In this document: in pieces, positions 1 through 10,901 of the stretch
Position numbering within the stretch: position 1 is the stretch's first letter
Layout of the letters: every line of letters starts with the position of its first letter
DNA from: Arthrobotrys musiformis
Lineage: Eukaryota > Ascomycota > Orbiliomycetes > Orbiliales > Orbiliaceae
DNA length: 64,000 nt
Assembly: GCA_036971715.1 (NCBI GenBank)
Contig: JAVHJL010000008.1
Coordinates: 1,488,001-1,552,000 of the forward strand
Direction: 5' to 3'
Translations under genes and position numbers: made by a program
The notes under the pieces: generated by a model
The model's input: only the letters and a program-made list of their open reading frames with translations
Databases searched by the model: none
Told to the model about the DNA's origin: nothing

Positions 1-835
1 GTTTCAACGCTAAAAAAAGTGAGTACTCCGGCGTATTCTAAAGCTCTCTTTGAAGTTGTTGTGAGTTGACGCTGACTAAATAATTCTTAACCAGTCCTCG
101 AAGTCGGGTGCTTCACCGGCTTCAGCGCTTTGGCCTTTGCTGAGGCGCTCAAGGATATCGATGGAGCAAAAGTAATTATTTGTTCTCCATTCAGTAAAAA
201 TCAGCCTTAAAGGTTGATTTAGGCTTACCATGGCTTACATATACAAAAAATAGATTGTCACAATGGACATTAACGAGGAAACTGGCAATATTGCCCGTAA
301 GGCCTTCCAGGAAGCCGGGGTTGACCATATCGTTTCCTTCATTCTTGGACCCGCTGAGACGACGTAAGATCCCCTTCGCAATTGAATTCTCAATTGAATG
401 TTCAGAAGATGCGGCTGACATACCGAATTATCCACAGTCTCGCTGGACTAGTTGCCGAGGGGCCATTTGACCTGGTGTTCTTAGACGCCAACAAAGAGTA
501 AGTTTATATCAACCCTAGCTGGTCCCATACACCTGGTAATCATTTTATCTAACACTATCGTTTTTTCACAAAAATATAGCGGGTACTTGACCTGTTTCAA
601 CACCATCCTCGAGCTTGGACTCTTACGTCAAGGCGGTATTCTGATCGCGGACAACGTGCTCAAGAAGGGCCTCATTGTTAATACGACTGATCAGAACCCC
701 AGCCTCTCAGACGATTATGCGATGGGAAAGGTACCCTATATCAAGGAATTCAACACCGCCATTGCCAACGACCCGCGTGTCGAAACTTTCTTCCTCCCCG
801 TTTTTGACGGGTTGGCTTTGGTTAGGCTTTTGTAA
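1..835 (+). CDS. SAM-dependent O-methyltransferase (class I, CCoAOMT-like), 3' part
   Basis: This gene is cut by the left window edge; five exons are visible: <1-18, 95-171, 254-363, 438-497 and 580-835, joined in frame (about 173 codons). The joined protein shows the glycine-rich SAM-binding motif I (ILEVGCFTGFSALA), motif II with the acidic residue after the next strand (IVTMDINEE), then FDLVFLDANKDGY and GGILIADNVL. That series is diagnostic of the O-methyltransferase family 3 that includes caffeoyl-CoA and catechol O-methyltransferases. These enzymes transfer a methyl group from SAM to a vicinal hydroxyl, usually with a divalent metal; the DANKD aspartates fit metal binding. The substrate cannot be told from sequence; fungal members act on small phenolics or in secondary metabolism. 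Introns are 74-82 nt with GTRAG-like donors. The family is about 220-240 aa, so roughly 60 N-terminal residues lie upstream. Family assignment is secure. Confidence 0.9.
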
Positions 836-2922
836 CCTACGAGAGCATGCTCTACCTCTCTCGGCCCGACTTTGCAGGATCCATTTGATACGTCTGGGGG
901 TCTCCAACTCTCTTCATGATTTTTTCTTCATCCTTTCATTTTCTACAAGGCCTGTTATTTTCTTCAACGAAAGGGTCTATCACAACGCATGGTATCGCAG
1001 GTTTATTTTCTTTACGGGTTTACTTTCTTTCTTTCATTCATGTATGTCCGCCTCTAGCTAGCTAGATACACGAATCTATACAAGCCGGCGGTCATTATGG
1101 AATGACCTTTTTCCTCCATCTCGGTTCATAAATTCGGAGAACACTGCTTTACCAATGATGGTAAATATGAAATCCCACTCGTCATGCCCTCTCATAGCAT
1201 AACGGACACATCGAGGCTCTCGCCTCCATACCTCGCAACTTTGTCTTAGTAGTAATAAGACTACGGTCGATCAGCCTCCCCTGTAGCCGCCCCTCCCCTA
1301 AACCCCTTCCACACATACCGCCCCCCATCGCCACTCCAAATCCACCAATTACAAGAGCTAGAGTCTAAATGAACCGTACCGTCGACACAGCGAGCTAAAA
1401 GGGTAAGGGCAAAAAGAATAGCTGCCAGGCACGCCAGCTCTCCTTCTTAAACCCCATCCTCTCAGCCCGCTGTGTAAACGATAAAGTCCTATTTAGGCCC
1501 TTATCTCCTTATAATCAGTATCCACCCGCGAATCTCTGATCCAGCAAACGCCAGAGGCACAAGATCGCGGAGAAGGAGTTTCATGATTTATATATTTATT
1601 TCTCCACCACGAAATTTCGCGAACTGAGTTACCAGTCTTCGACAAAATGTAAAAAAAAAAGCTTGAGGTAACCCTCAAAAGAAAAAAAGGATTCCCACAA
1701 CAGCACACACACACCCACCCCACGACCCACTTGCGAGCACAAGAAAAAGTCGAACCCGGCGTGCTTCGGATTAAAGCATCCTTTCAGCCCACGCACATGA
1801 TACTTGCAGACGGTTCGTGGAACACGCCATGCAAAAATCGAGTAGATCTAGACCAATGATATGGCTGCTGTATCTTGATCGTATTTATTTATTTATTTAT
1901 TTTTTTTTTTATAAGTTCCCACCACACGAAACCAGTGTCTGAATCCGGCCGAGCCTTAGTGAAGACAGAAAGCCATTATCGCGCCAGGCGAACGCGTTTA
2001 TCACACAAGCCTAGTTTGGCACAGGGTGAATAGGCAGTCCGGTATCGAAACTAGACGGTGTATAGAGTAGATAATGTTCCACCGAAGGATTCGTTCGCAC
2101 ACATCAGAGGTGAAAATGTCGGACCCGCTTGATCTTTTCGAGAGAAAAAACGCGCGTTCCATGGCACCAGCATGGTATGACGTATCGCGCTAATCCGAGT
2201 CGTGTTCAAAGCCGGCTTTTGCCCCCAAAGGCGACATATACAAGTCGATAATTATAATTGATTTTGAACTTCGTAAACAAGAGAGAAGTCGTTTCCTCAG
2301 CGGTCAATGAAGGCATCGACACCGTCGCTATAAACGAGGGTGGAGTCGGAAACCGTCATTTTGGGGTAGTTCGAAGGATCGGGGTGCTTTGCGGTTACTG
2401 GCGCAATTCGCAAATTCGTAAATATCGACATGTCGCCTGTGATCTCAATTGGGATGGCGTCCAAGAGAAGAGCGGGTTTTTTCGAGGTCCCGGATTAGAA
2501 GTAACGGCCGGTCAGCGACTGCAAGCAGACGCTGGCAGACACTGGCGGAACTTGAAAGGGGATGGAAGGATTCGAGGCAGAAAAGAGTAATTTTCTAATC
2601 AGAAGCGGACAGCAACGCAAAAAATGCAACAGCCATTATCATCCCGAACTGGCACGAAACGGTGAGGCCAGTCGAGAGTAGATTTAGTGTCGGATCCAAC
2701 CTGGCCCACACGTGTACACGTGCACAAATTGACTTACACGCAAAAGAGCCGAATTAAGCGCTGAAATAGCTAGCTAGAACAAAATGTTCAATTGGCTCCC
2801 GAGACTAAGTTAGTTATGTTAGCCTAACTAAGCTGAGTCTGTCGACTACGCTGTATATATATACACTACTTACACAGAATCACCGGCAAAAGCGGCCCTA
2901 GGCATGGTTGGCAAGAGAAAAT
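836..2922. other. Intergenic stretch, no supported gene
   Basis: About 2.1 kb between the methyltransferase stop and the GRAM gene stop. The longest open frame (2258-2590, plus) has no recognisable domain, no splice-supported extension and a composition like its surroundings, so I do not call it. The region holds AT-rich runs (for example near 1883-1910) and presumably the 3' UTRs of both flanking genes. Confidence 0.6.
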
Positions 2923-5272
2923 CTAAGCCGCACTCTGCCACTGGAGGCCCGAAAACCCAATGATCCGGTTAAACGCCATATCCCTCCTCAGCATTGCTTC
3001 AAATTTGATCCTTTCCCCACAGACCAAAGCCACCCCAAGTGCATGCACCTTCCCAACTTTCCCGAGCGACAAAGTCTCCTGCTTTTCAATCTTCCGTATA
3101 TCCCTCCATTTCACCTCCAGTATTACTTTTTTGTTAACCTCTGTTTCAAATACCAGCCCGTAATCCGAGAGGTATAGCTTCCCCGGGTGCCCTCGGTAAA
3201 TACACCTAAACCCGCAATATATCATCCCAATGTAATGTTTGCCCTTTAGACTCTCCGGGTCTCGCTCCATATCATGCGGTGATATAAGCTCTTCGGGGTC
3301 GTAATTGTCCTCATCATCCAGATCCGGTGAAGTGGTGTATCCCTCGTCACCTTCCTCTCCATCCTCGTGATCGTCATCGATAACCATAACAGGGGTTTCG
3401 AAGTCCGCTGCTCTCCTCCTCTTGGCATTCCTCCTAGCTGATTTCTTTTTCATATTAGGGTCGCTAACAGCGTTCGCGGCATCTGCTCGGAACTCTGAGT
3501 ATGCAACGTCGGCGTGTGTTGGGATCCCCCAGAATACCCATTTGAAAGGGCTGACGACCAGGCGATATCGTGGATAACGACTGGCGATAGGCGAAGAGAC
3601 GAAAAACCAAAGGCCAAAGACAAATGTCACAATACGCCAGCAGTATGCTAAGTCCGTGAATACTCCGATAAACAAGCATACCCCGAAAAATACGAGGGTG
3701 AGAGCCGTCTGCTCTGGGTCTCGCCATTCATAGAAACTGAAATCGTATACTCGCGTTAGTGTGAACTTGAAAAGAACTGATCCGAGGAATCAGATGACGT
3801 ACTTTCGTATAATTTCCAACGCATCTGCAAAATCCCCGAGTTTCAGCTGTGCCCAAGAACCAAAACTATCGGGAAGAGCTTCAACCCATCCGTCTGAGCC
3901 ATGTCTTTCTATTAGCTCCGTGATTCGTCTTACGCTCTGTTGTTGGTCTCTGGCTCTATATATCGCCCCCTTGACTCTTTTGACATGATTCCAATCCTGG
4001 CGATTTCGTAACACTCTCGAAATAAGATATGCGTACTATTCGAATACAACCCCTGTCAGGACCAAAATTCCCATAGTATCGAGCGAGCGAGCGTAAAGGG
4101 TCGAATATACTCACCGAAAATGTAATCAGACATCCCGACCACCATAAAACCGTATATATTGCCATCCACCTCGCCGTCTTCACTGGATCTTCCCACCTAT
4201 ACACATTCCGTATAACCATCGCCCACTCTTGGAACGGCGCGATTCCAATCGCAATCCTCTCAACGTGACTGAGCGTCCTCGTATTCTCGTACCGCGGTAC
4301 CTCCTCCCAGGGACTCGTATAAATCGGAATAAACCTTTGCGAGAAATATAAAGCAAGATCACCAAAATACTTCATAAACCCTTCCTTTTCGATAGTCTCA
4401 TCGAGGTCCGGGTACTTCAAAACCTTCCCCCTAACAACCGATGCAGAACGAATATGTCGATCAGAAACCCAGTTAACCAACATCTTCTGCCTCGCAATCT
4501 TGAGCTCGCGAAGCCGTTGCTCGCGCTCGCTGATTACCTGGCCATCATCATCAAACCGACGCTTCGAAACCAGCTGGATAAACTCCACGTCCGATTTTGT
4601 AAGTCGAAATGGATCAAGGTCTAAGCCTAAGATGTGATTTGAAAGAGTATTCGCCGCAAGGACTTTCGGGATACGTTTTGGATGTGATTTCGAAAGAGAT
4701 GCTGCGACATGTTTTGCTTTTGATTTAATAGGGTGAGATGAACTAGTTGATTTATTCGTTGGCGACATCTTTGGACGAGGTAGACCTTCAGCTTTCGCAA
4801 GTTCTTGGCATAATCTCTGAGGTTTTCGTTTCCCCTTCCGTTCGTGATGTGTATGATAATGATGAGCTTTGAATTTTCGAGATGCAGACACGGGATGCGA
4901 GAGAACGCTATGCGCTTTCTGTAGAATATTCCGAGTAGACGAAGAATGTATTGTCGAAGAGCCGGCGGAAGACTCCTGTAAGTCTTCCGACTCGTCACCA
5001 TCGTCATCGCTAAATTCATCTTTGTTTTCAACGTTTTGGATTCCCTCGATTTCGAGGATCTGATAGGGTCCGGAGTCAGAGTTTGGTGACACCGACCCAG
5101 TGTTTGTGGGGAATGGTGACGCTTGGCATGTGACTCTGTCCGTTGATGGGCGCCATGGGCTCAGGGCTGGAGATGTCAACGTTTGGTCACCAGCCAGGCC
5201 GGAAAACTCAGAGACTTCATCGTATGAGCTAAAATCGGAGTTCGAGTCTTCGTAAACCATGTTTACATTCAA
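2923..5272 (-). CDS. GRAM-domain multi-pass membrane protein (fungal, function unknown)
   Basis: Three exons, 5272-4115, 4035-3803 and 3736-2923, give 734 aa; both introns (79 and 66 nt) have GT-AG ends and keep frame. Residues 1 to about 200 are acidic/Ser-rich and look disordered. The middle part carries two membrane-helix clusters, about residues 368-395 (MAIYTVLWWSGCLITF and on) and 472-515 (LVFFGVCLFIGVF, then FVFGLWFFV). A basic/acidic linker leads to a C-terminal GRAM domain at about 624-730 (KHYIGMIYCGFRCIYRG, LYLSDYGLVFETE). GRAM domains are PH-like folds often found in lipid-handling membrane-contact proteins. The overall layout resembles a fungal family of unknown function that I tentatively link to DUF3292. 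A role in lipid transport or contact sites is inference only. A second ATG four codons downstream is an equally good start. Confidence 0.8.
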
Positions 5273-6186
5273 CGATTTCCCGAGTAAAGTTACTAATATA
5301 ATATTTGAAGCCGGTGTTAATTAAATTGGTGATCAACCAAGCTAGTGCGGCACGCGGTTGACATTAAATACGTATACGGGCAGCGTTGGATTTTGACGTC
5401 AACACGACCGGTGCCAGCTGGCCAGCGGCTGCAAACCAAGCTATCTTGAGATTAGCTAAAATATGGGGGAAAGGACGGGATTTTCAAGAGAAAGATGGAT
5501 TGGAGATAATTACTCTCCGTTCTGAGTATTTCAAGGCCAATTTATAAGCTTAGATATAGTAGCTAGCAGTAAGCACATAGGAAGTGAGGGTCTGCACTCG
5601 TGTTCATGTGCATACGCAACAGTGCATCGTGTGTACCGTTACACACAAACCTACCCTCCGAGCTCCTGGCCTCGCCCCGGACCATTCTCATACACCCGAT
5701 CAGCCAATTTTAGTCAAATCATAACCCGTTCATTGTATTTTTTTTTACCTCTCGACAAATATATAAGCTTGGTTGGACTTTCGGGAACGATATAAATCCA
5801 GGTCAGGGTCTCATCGATTCAATTGACAATTGATGTCGGTTTGGGGTCGAAAATGCAACAGCAACACGTTATAACGTTATGTGAATGGCAAACCCAAGCC
5901 TGCATGCATGACAAGACGACCCTATAGCTATAGCTATAGCTACTGGCTCGATTGATTCAATATCGCTATCGGATTATGATATATAGCTACAGACCACTGA
6001 CACTCATGGCCCACCACCGCTCCTCGTCCCCAAAGCTAGAAACGAATCCCAAGGGAAATTTTTGAGCTCGAGCCAGGTCTCGAATTTTCCTCATCTAACA
6101 ACATTTAATTCTCAACTCGCGCTTATGGATTACCCCGCTGTACAAAATTAAACTTACACAACCATACAAATATTCCAAAATACGCC
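5273..6186. other. Intergenic region with divergent 5' flanks
   Basis: About 0.9 kb between the GRAM gene start (minus) and the first F-box gene start (plus), so it should hold both promoters. A short CTATAG iteration lies at about 5924-5942. No open frame here has a recognisable domain. Confidence 0.5.
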
Positions 6187-7687
6187 ATGGACCAACTACC
6201 CGCGGAAGTCCTCCGCCAAATAGCGACATATCTCCCATACGACTCCGTCCATTCTCTATCCCTCGTGTCCCGCAGGGTCCGACTCGCGTGTCACGACTGG
6301 CAAGTCTACAAGGCCATCATAGATGGGCGGAACCACAGGACTTTAGGCAATTTATACGGGTCAGATGGCCTGCTTAAATGGACTAGAAATCCGATTGCAA
6401 GTAGTACCGTATCACCGGATGAATGCGCCTTATACGCGAGGGCGGATTATAAATGTTGGACGATAAGTTTGAAGGAGTATCAATACATGTATCCATCATT
6501 CGTTCAAGATTTTGTGCAATGGGGAGGGGTTATGGCTGCTAGAGCTCGTAGGTGACGGCATCAAGTTCAAATCTTTTCTTGTTTTACGGGCAATTGAGAC
6601 TAGTGGGCTGTTAACATTTTAGTGTTTACTAGATCCTTTCACCCAACTTCAGTTCCACAACTATACCCATCTGCATCACCTGGGGATGTTCACCAGATCA
6701 AATGATCTTTCGGCGGCGGATAAATATATATTCACCTTCTGGGCGGCGGTCCACCTCCTCTCATTCCCCATCCCGGTGCGGGCTGACTGGGTGGAGGGAA
6801 TAAGTCCCGCACAAGGTTACAGGAGAGAGCCACCATTCAGCAGGAGCATCGAAGACGGAAGATTGAGTATCTACGACGGCTGGAACCAGCTTATCAAGAA
6901 GCTGAGGCCGGATCGACGCTGGTATAGAGATACCCTTGAAGATCTCGTTCGCCATGATATCCCAGAGAGGGCGAGAGGTATCTCCGCGCTGCCGTTTCAG
7001 GAGCTGTGTGTTAAGTCTGTGGGGTTGCTAGGGTATAAATATAGACTGTCGAGGCTGTGGTATGGGTATAGCATCCCACCTACTACACGAGCAAGGTTTG
7101 ATCCGCGGAGTGTAAAACCCGGTCCTTTAGGAACGGAGATTCCATTTGAGAGTTTCATGGATCTTCCGCTTCCCTTTAGAGGCGGATCTGGAGTTTTTGC
7201 GGGTTGTCATTTGAAAACTATGACTTCTATGAAGTTCCTGGAGGATGGTGCATGGATGGGGTTTAAAGGGAGTGGTTCACTTCAGTATTTTGATCTCGGG
7301 ATAATAGACGTGAGGTTTAAAGTCATAGGCAAGGTTATTCGCAATAGTGATGGTCACGACGAGATACTCGATGGATCTATGCCTACCATCGATCCGGAGT
7401 ATGACCATGCATCATATCTATTGGACGGTCAAACCGGAGTAGAGTCTCTCGTCCTCCAGGGGCTTGGGAGTGATTCCAACGGTGAAATCCACTTTTACGG
7501 GTCGATATTTCCCGCCTCTGGAAGGATTACGCTAACGACCAAAGACGAAAATGGGAGGATGATATATTGGTTAGCGTTTATGACACCGTTTGGCATATTT
7601 GGAAAACAGGCAGCCGATGGAGGGGTTTTGGTAAACACCGATGCGGTGTATCTCTGGCTCTGGAAAGAGGATTGGTATGGCAGTTAG
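6187..7687 (+). CDS. F-box domain protein
   Basis: Two exons, 6187-6547 and 6633-7687, give 471 aa; the 85-nt intron (GTAGGT ... CTAG) is the choice that keeps frame. The N-terminus is a clear F-box (LPAEVLRQIATYLPYDSVHS followed by LVSRRVRLACHDW) at residues 4-40. F-box proteins bind Skp1 in SCF ubiquitin ligases and recruit substrates through the rest of the chain. The remaining 430 residues show no repeat or domain that I recognise; the second half includes a stretch with alternating hydrophobics (about residues 330-460) like a beta-rich substrate module. It lies 209 bp before another F-box gene on the same strand. The family is highly variable in filamentous fungi, so the target cannot be predicted. 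The exact splice acceptor is the least certain part; a later acceptor near 6653 is possible only with a different donor. Confidence 0.75.
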
Positions 7688-7896
7688 GGGTGTCCACTCG
7701 TATACGTACGCGTATACGTATCGGCTATATATGCGAGTCATGTTGATAGCGATATGTAATATGCTTATGCAACTAGCTGTCCGCAGACTAGAACATACCA
7801 CCGCACCGGTTTATATTTAAGAACCCGCATCGATTGATGTCTTCGATGTCAAATTCATAGTCTCGCGACTTATACCCAAAATCCAATAAAACAGCC

Positions 7897-8817
7897 ATGC
7901 CACCCCCGCACGCCAATGCCCACCTCCCCGCCGAACTCCTCATCCAAATCTTCTCCAACCTCTCAACCGAAGACCACTTCTCCGCCGCAGCAACATGTAC
8001 CTTCTGGCGCACAATAATCCTACAAACCCCCTCCCTCCTCGCCTCCCGCTATACCCTCTTCAAAGACACCTACCTAGAACATGGTGCCATCCACAACATC
8101 TTCCTCCCCGAGAAAGGCACCGGAAAACTCTCCTTCTCCGTTAAAAACTCAAAGATCCAAGAGTTTTATATCGCCACCGAGATAGATGGCGGCGTTAAAC
8201 CCGGGGCGAAGGTGGAAATTAACAACCCACCTCGTAAACGGACCGCTATTCCCAACTCGTGCGCGGTGCTCGACGAACACTGTTTCGCTACGGATGATAT
8301 GTTGAATACCCTCCTCTCCGACACACCACTCGAAAGGCCGGCCTTCCTGGGCTTCGGATGGGGTATCCCATCCTCCCAATTCGATTTATCGCACAGAATA
8401 GGCACAGAAAACTTTCACATCTTAATACCCGGGTGTCGTCTCCTGGGGTACAGTCTCGCTTGGACAAAAGTGCGGTATCGCAGCGTTCCGGGGTATGCGA
8501 ACACCGGAACGAGTTTGAGACAACTTGCCGAGGAGATCGTACGTAAGATCGAGGGCCCGTTCAGGGAGTTCGGGGTTGGCGCTGCGTTTTTTGATTCTGT
8601 GTATTTTGTTGAGTTAAGGCTTGAGGGGGGGTTTGATGGGAATAGGAGCTTTAAAGCGGTGGTTTACCATCCGGAGCCTACGACGATATCTGAGGAATAT
8701 AGGAGGTTTGTTTCTAGCATCGATATGAGGAATACGGCTGATGCTTTGGCCCGGACCGGTTTACAAGACAAAGCTGGTGGGCCGAATAGCACAAAGGGGG
8801 AAATAGATATCTTATGA
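7897..8817 (+). CDS. F-box domain protein
   Basis: Single-exon gene of 306 aa, start at the first ATG. Residues 8-50 form an F-box (LPAELLIQIFSNLSTEDHFS, then AATCTFWRTIILQTPSLLA). The rest has no recognised repeat. As an F-box protein it would bridge Skp1/Cullin1 and a substrate. It follows another F-box gene 209 bp upstream in the same orientation, but the two proteins are not obviously alike outside the F-box, so this is either an old duplication or chance adjacency. Base use changes sharply within the gene: the first half (to about 8340) is C-rich on the coding strand with C-ending codons, and the last third is G-rich with few C. The reading frame stays open throughout, so it is probably expressed. 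Confidence 0.8.
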   Translation: MPPPHANAHLPAELLIQIFSNLSTEDHFSAAATCTFWRTIILQTPSLLASRYTLFKDTYLEHGAIHNIFLPEKGTGKLSFSVKNSKIQEFYIATEIDGGVKPGAKVEINNPPRKRTAIPNSCAVLDEHCFATDDMLNTLLSDTPLERPAFLGFGWGIPSSQFDLSHRIGTENFHILIPGCRLLGYSLAWTKVRYRSVPGYANTGTSLRQLAEEIVRKIEGPFREFGVGAAFFDSVYFVELRLEGGFDGNRSFKAVVYHPEPTTISEEYRRFVSSIDMRNTADALARTGLQDKAGGPNSTKGEIDIL

Positions 8818-8990
8818 TAAGGGCCAACCGCCCTTGTAATGTATAATACAATTGGAAGAATTAGAATCCCATCATTCCCAGTCTGTATGTATCATAAAAA
8901 ATAAAAAATAAATAAAGGAATTCCCGAACCAAACTCCAGCGAGGGGGCAACATTACAATCATAATGATACCAAACACATAAACCAACCCT

Positions 8991-10599
8991 CTACAGCAGT
9001 CCTTGCTTTTGTAAATCATAGTAAACCTTCTCGGGCATGACATTTCCTTCCCCGTCTTCCATTTGTACTACATTATCCTGTGTCACTTGCGCCTGCTTCT
9101 TGTCCGTCTTCAATTTGTCATTGAATGCTAGTGCTTCCTGAATATCCGTGATCTCTCTGAACACCGTTGGGTTTGTGATGCCCAAACAACGTAGTCCGTG
9201 AACATGCCGGGCTTCTGTAAAGTGCTTGTCAAACGCTCGCCGTCCCATGTACACGAAGTTACCGCAGATTTCGCAGGTATATTCGACGCCCAACCCGTGC
9301 AACTTGTAGAGCCAGAATGGAATGGGTTTTCCATCCCATGCCAATGGAAGTTTAAGGGGGTTGTAGATCTTATCCTCATCGTCATCTTCGTCGTCGTCAT
9401 CTAGGTGGGTGGCGCCCAGTGTGACCTGAGTATCTTGGAATAGAGCCTCAAGTTCGGCTTGTCGTTCACGCTCTGTGAGCGAGGCTTTTCTCTCAACGTT
9501 GGTTTTGGTGTCTTCCCGCTCCTTCGACATGAGGTCTGCTAGCTTTTTGATTCGGAACTCACGCTCCGCGATAGCTCTGTGTTTTAGATTCTCTGTCGGT
9601 TCCGCTGGTTTTGCCGCACCAGAGTCCGCGGTATCTTTACCCTTTGCTGCCGCCGCCTTTTTGTGTTTATTCCCGTTCAAATGGGCGTTGTAGGTATTCT
9701 CATTCGTGAAGGCCTTTTCGCAAGCGTCGCACCATGTCCCCGTCGGTTTCTCAACGGAGGCAACGCTCTCCCATCCAGCCACGGTACCCGCCTTCCAAGC
9801 CTCCTCGAACTCGTCTCCAAACCTTCTGATGACAGCATCGGGGTTACTCAACGGCCTTGTCTTCCTCAAGAACCCCTCCAGGTAATCCGCCAAATTCGTC
9901 AGGTAGGTGAAATACGCATCATTCTTATTAACCTTCGGAAACTCCTCGAACTTATCGAAGATATTGAGGTACTGAAGGTATAATATCCTCTTCACGCCCT
10001 TGAGATTGAGATACTGTTCATGCAGCTGGGTGAGATCGAAGAAACGGCCGTGGAATTCCTCGCCGGTGAACATGTTATCGATCATGGAGATTTCACCTTC
10101 GAGTGGTGGACGGCGCTTGTATGTTCGAGCGAGGTCTTCGACAGGTTCGTTTGGGTAACGGCGGTGGAAGTCCCGGATTTCGCCGAGTTGGGAGTAGAAT
10201 TCGACGAACGGGTCGCCATGGGAGAGGTTGTTTATTTCTTTATCTCGCGATCTGTAACATAATCCACCGGGCATCGAGTTAGCTAGCTGTTCTGGATATT
10301 GAGTGGGAAATATGGAGGGGAGGGAGAAGCACGTACCCATCTTCATCTGTGTAGAGATCGTATAAGCGTTTACTCTGGTTCTCAAATCGAGTCAAGAAAT
10401 GACCTACTTCGTGATCTCGTATCAGACGATCGCGTATCTGTATGAACGTGGGTAAGTATGTATAACGGATTGCGGAGTTCTTGGAGCCGACGGTGAGTCC
10501 TACTGTTCGCGCTTCTTCTGCTAGGCGGTCCGCGACAGCTTGTTCCAGGCGCTCGAGTTCCTCGTGAAGGAGACGCTGGTTCTCGAGAATTGTCGTCAT
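8991..10599 (-). CDS. prp9: Splicing factor 3A subunit 3 (SF3a60 / Prp9)
   Basis: Two exons, 10599-10337 and 10251-8991, give 507 aa (human SF3a60 is about 500). The start at 10599 is favoured because MTTILENQRLLHEELERLE matches the family N-terminus; an in-frame ATG 14 codons upstream is less likely. The family helical region follows (SHGDPFVEFYSQLGEIRDFH; RRPPLEGEISMIDNMFTGEE), then a C2H2 zinc finger near residues 270-295 (WCDACEKAFTNENTYNAHLN) and a C-terminal matrin-type finger (YTCEICGNFVYMGRRAFDKH). An acidic Asp/Glu run (DDDDEDDDEDK) precedes the last finger. The protein is part of SF3a in the U2 snRNP, needed for branch-site recognition in the prespliceosome. It is divergently arranged with the helicase gene at 10902. 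Identification is secure; the yeast symbol is used for the family. Confidence 0.96.
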
Positions 10600-10901
10600 T
10601 GTGGATTGAGGTGTTTCGTGACAATGGATGGAGTGGAGCAACTAGCAGGCGTTGTTCCTTCTGGTTCTTCTGACAAGGGCCTGGTGGTTGGTGGCGATGA
10701 GGTTTGAAGTCGCGCGCTGTTGGAAGGTTTAAAATGGTTGGTTCGAGTTTGAGCACAAAATCCAAAAATTCTCGCTTCTTCCCCAGATCAGCCATCGACC
10801 TCCAAAGCCCTCACCACATCTTCAACCTTCATTCAACCCACCATCGCGGAACCCAGACTACCCACGAAACGACACCATCCTTCCCCTCGATAACCATAAC
10901 T
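10600..10901. promoter_or_regulatory. Shared divergent promoter between SF3a60 and Fal1/eIF4AIII genes
   Basis: Only 302 bp separate the two start codons, so both promoters and 5' UTRs lie here. I see no convincing TATA box; C/T-rich stretches lie just upstream of the plus-strand ATG. Inference from layout only. Confidence 0.6.

Noticed and set aside
2258..2590. Open frame of 110 codons on the plus strand
   Set aside because: No domain, no exon support and ordinary intergenic composition; likely chance.
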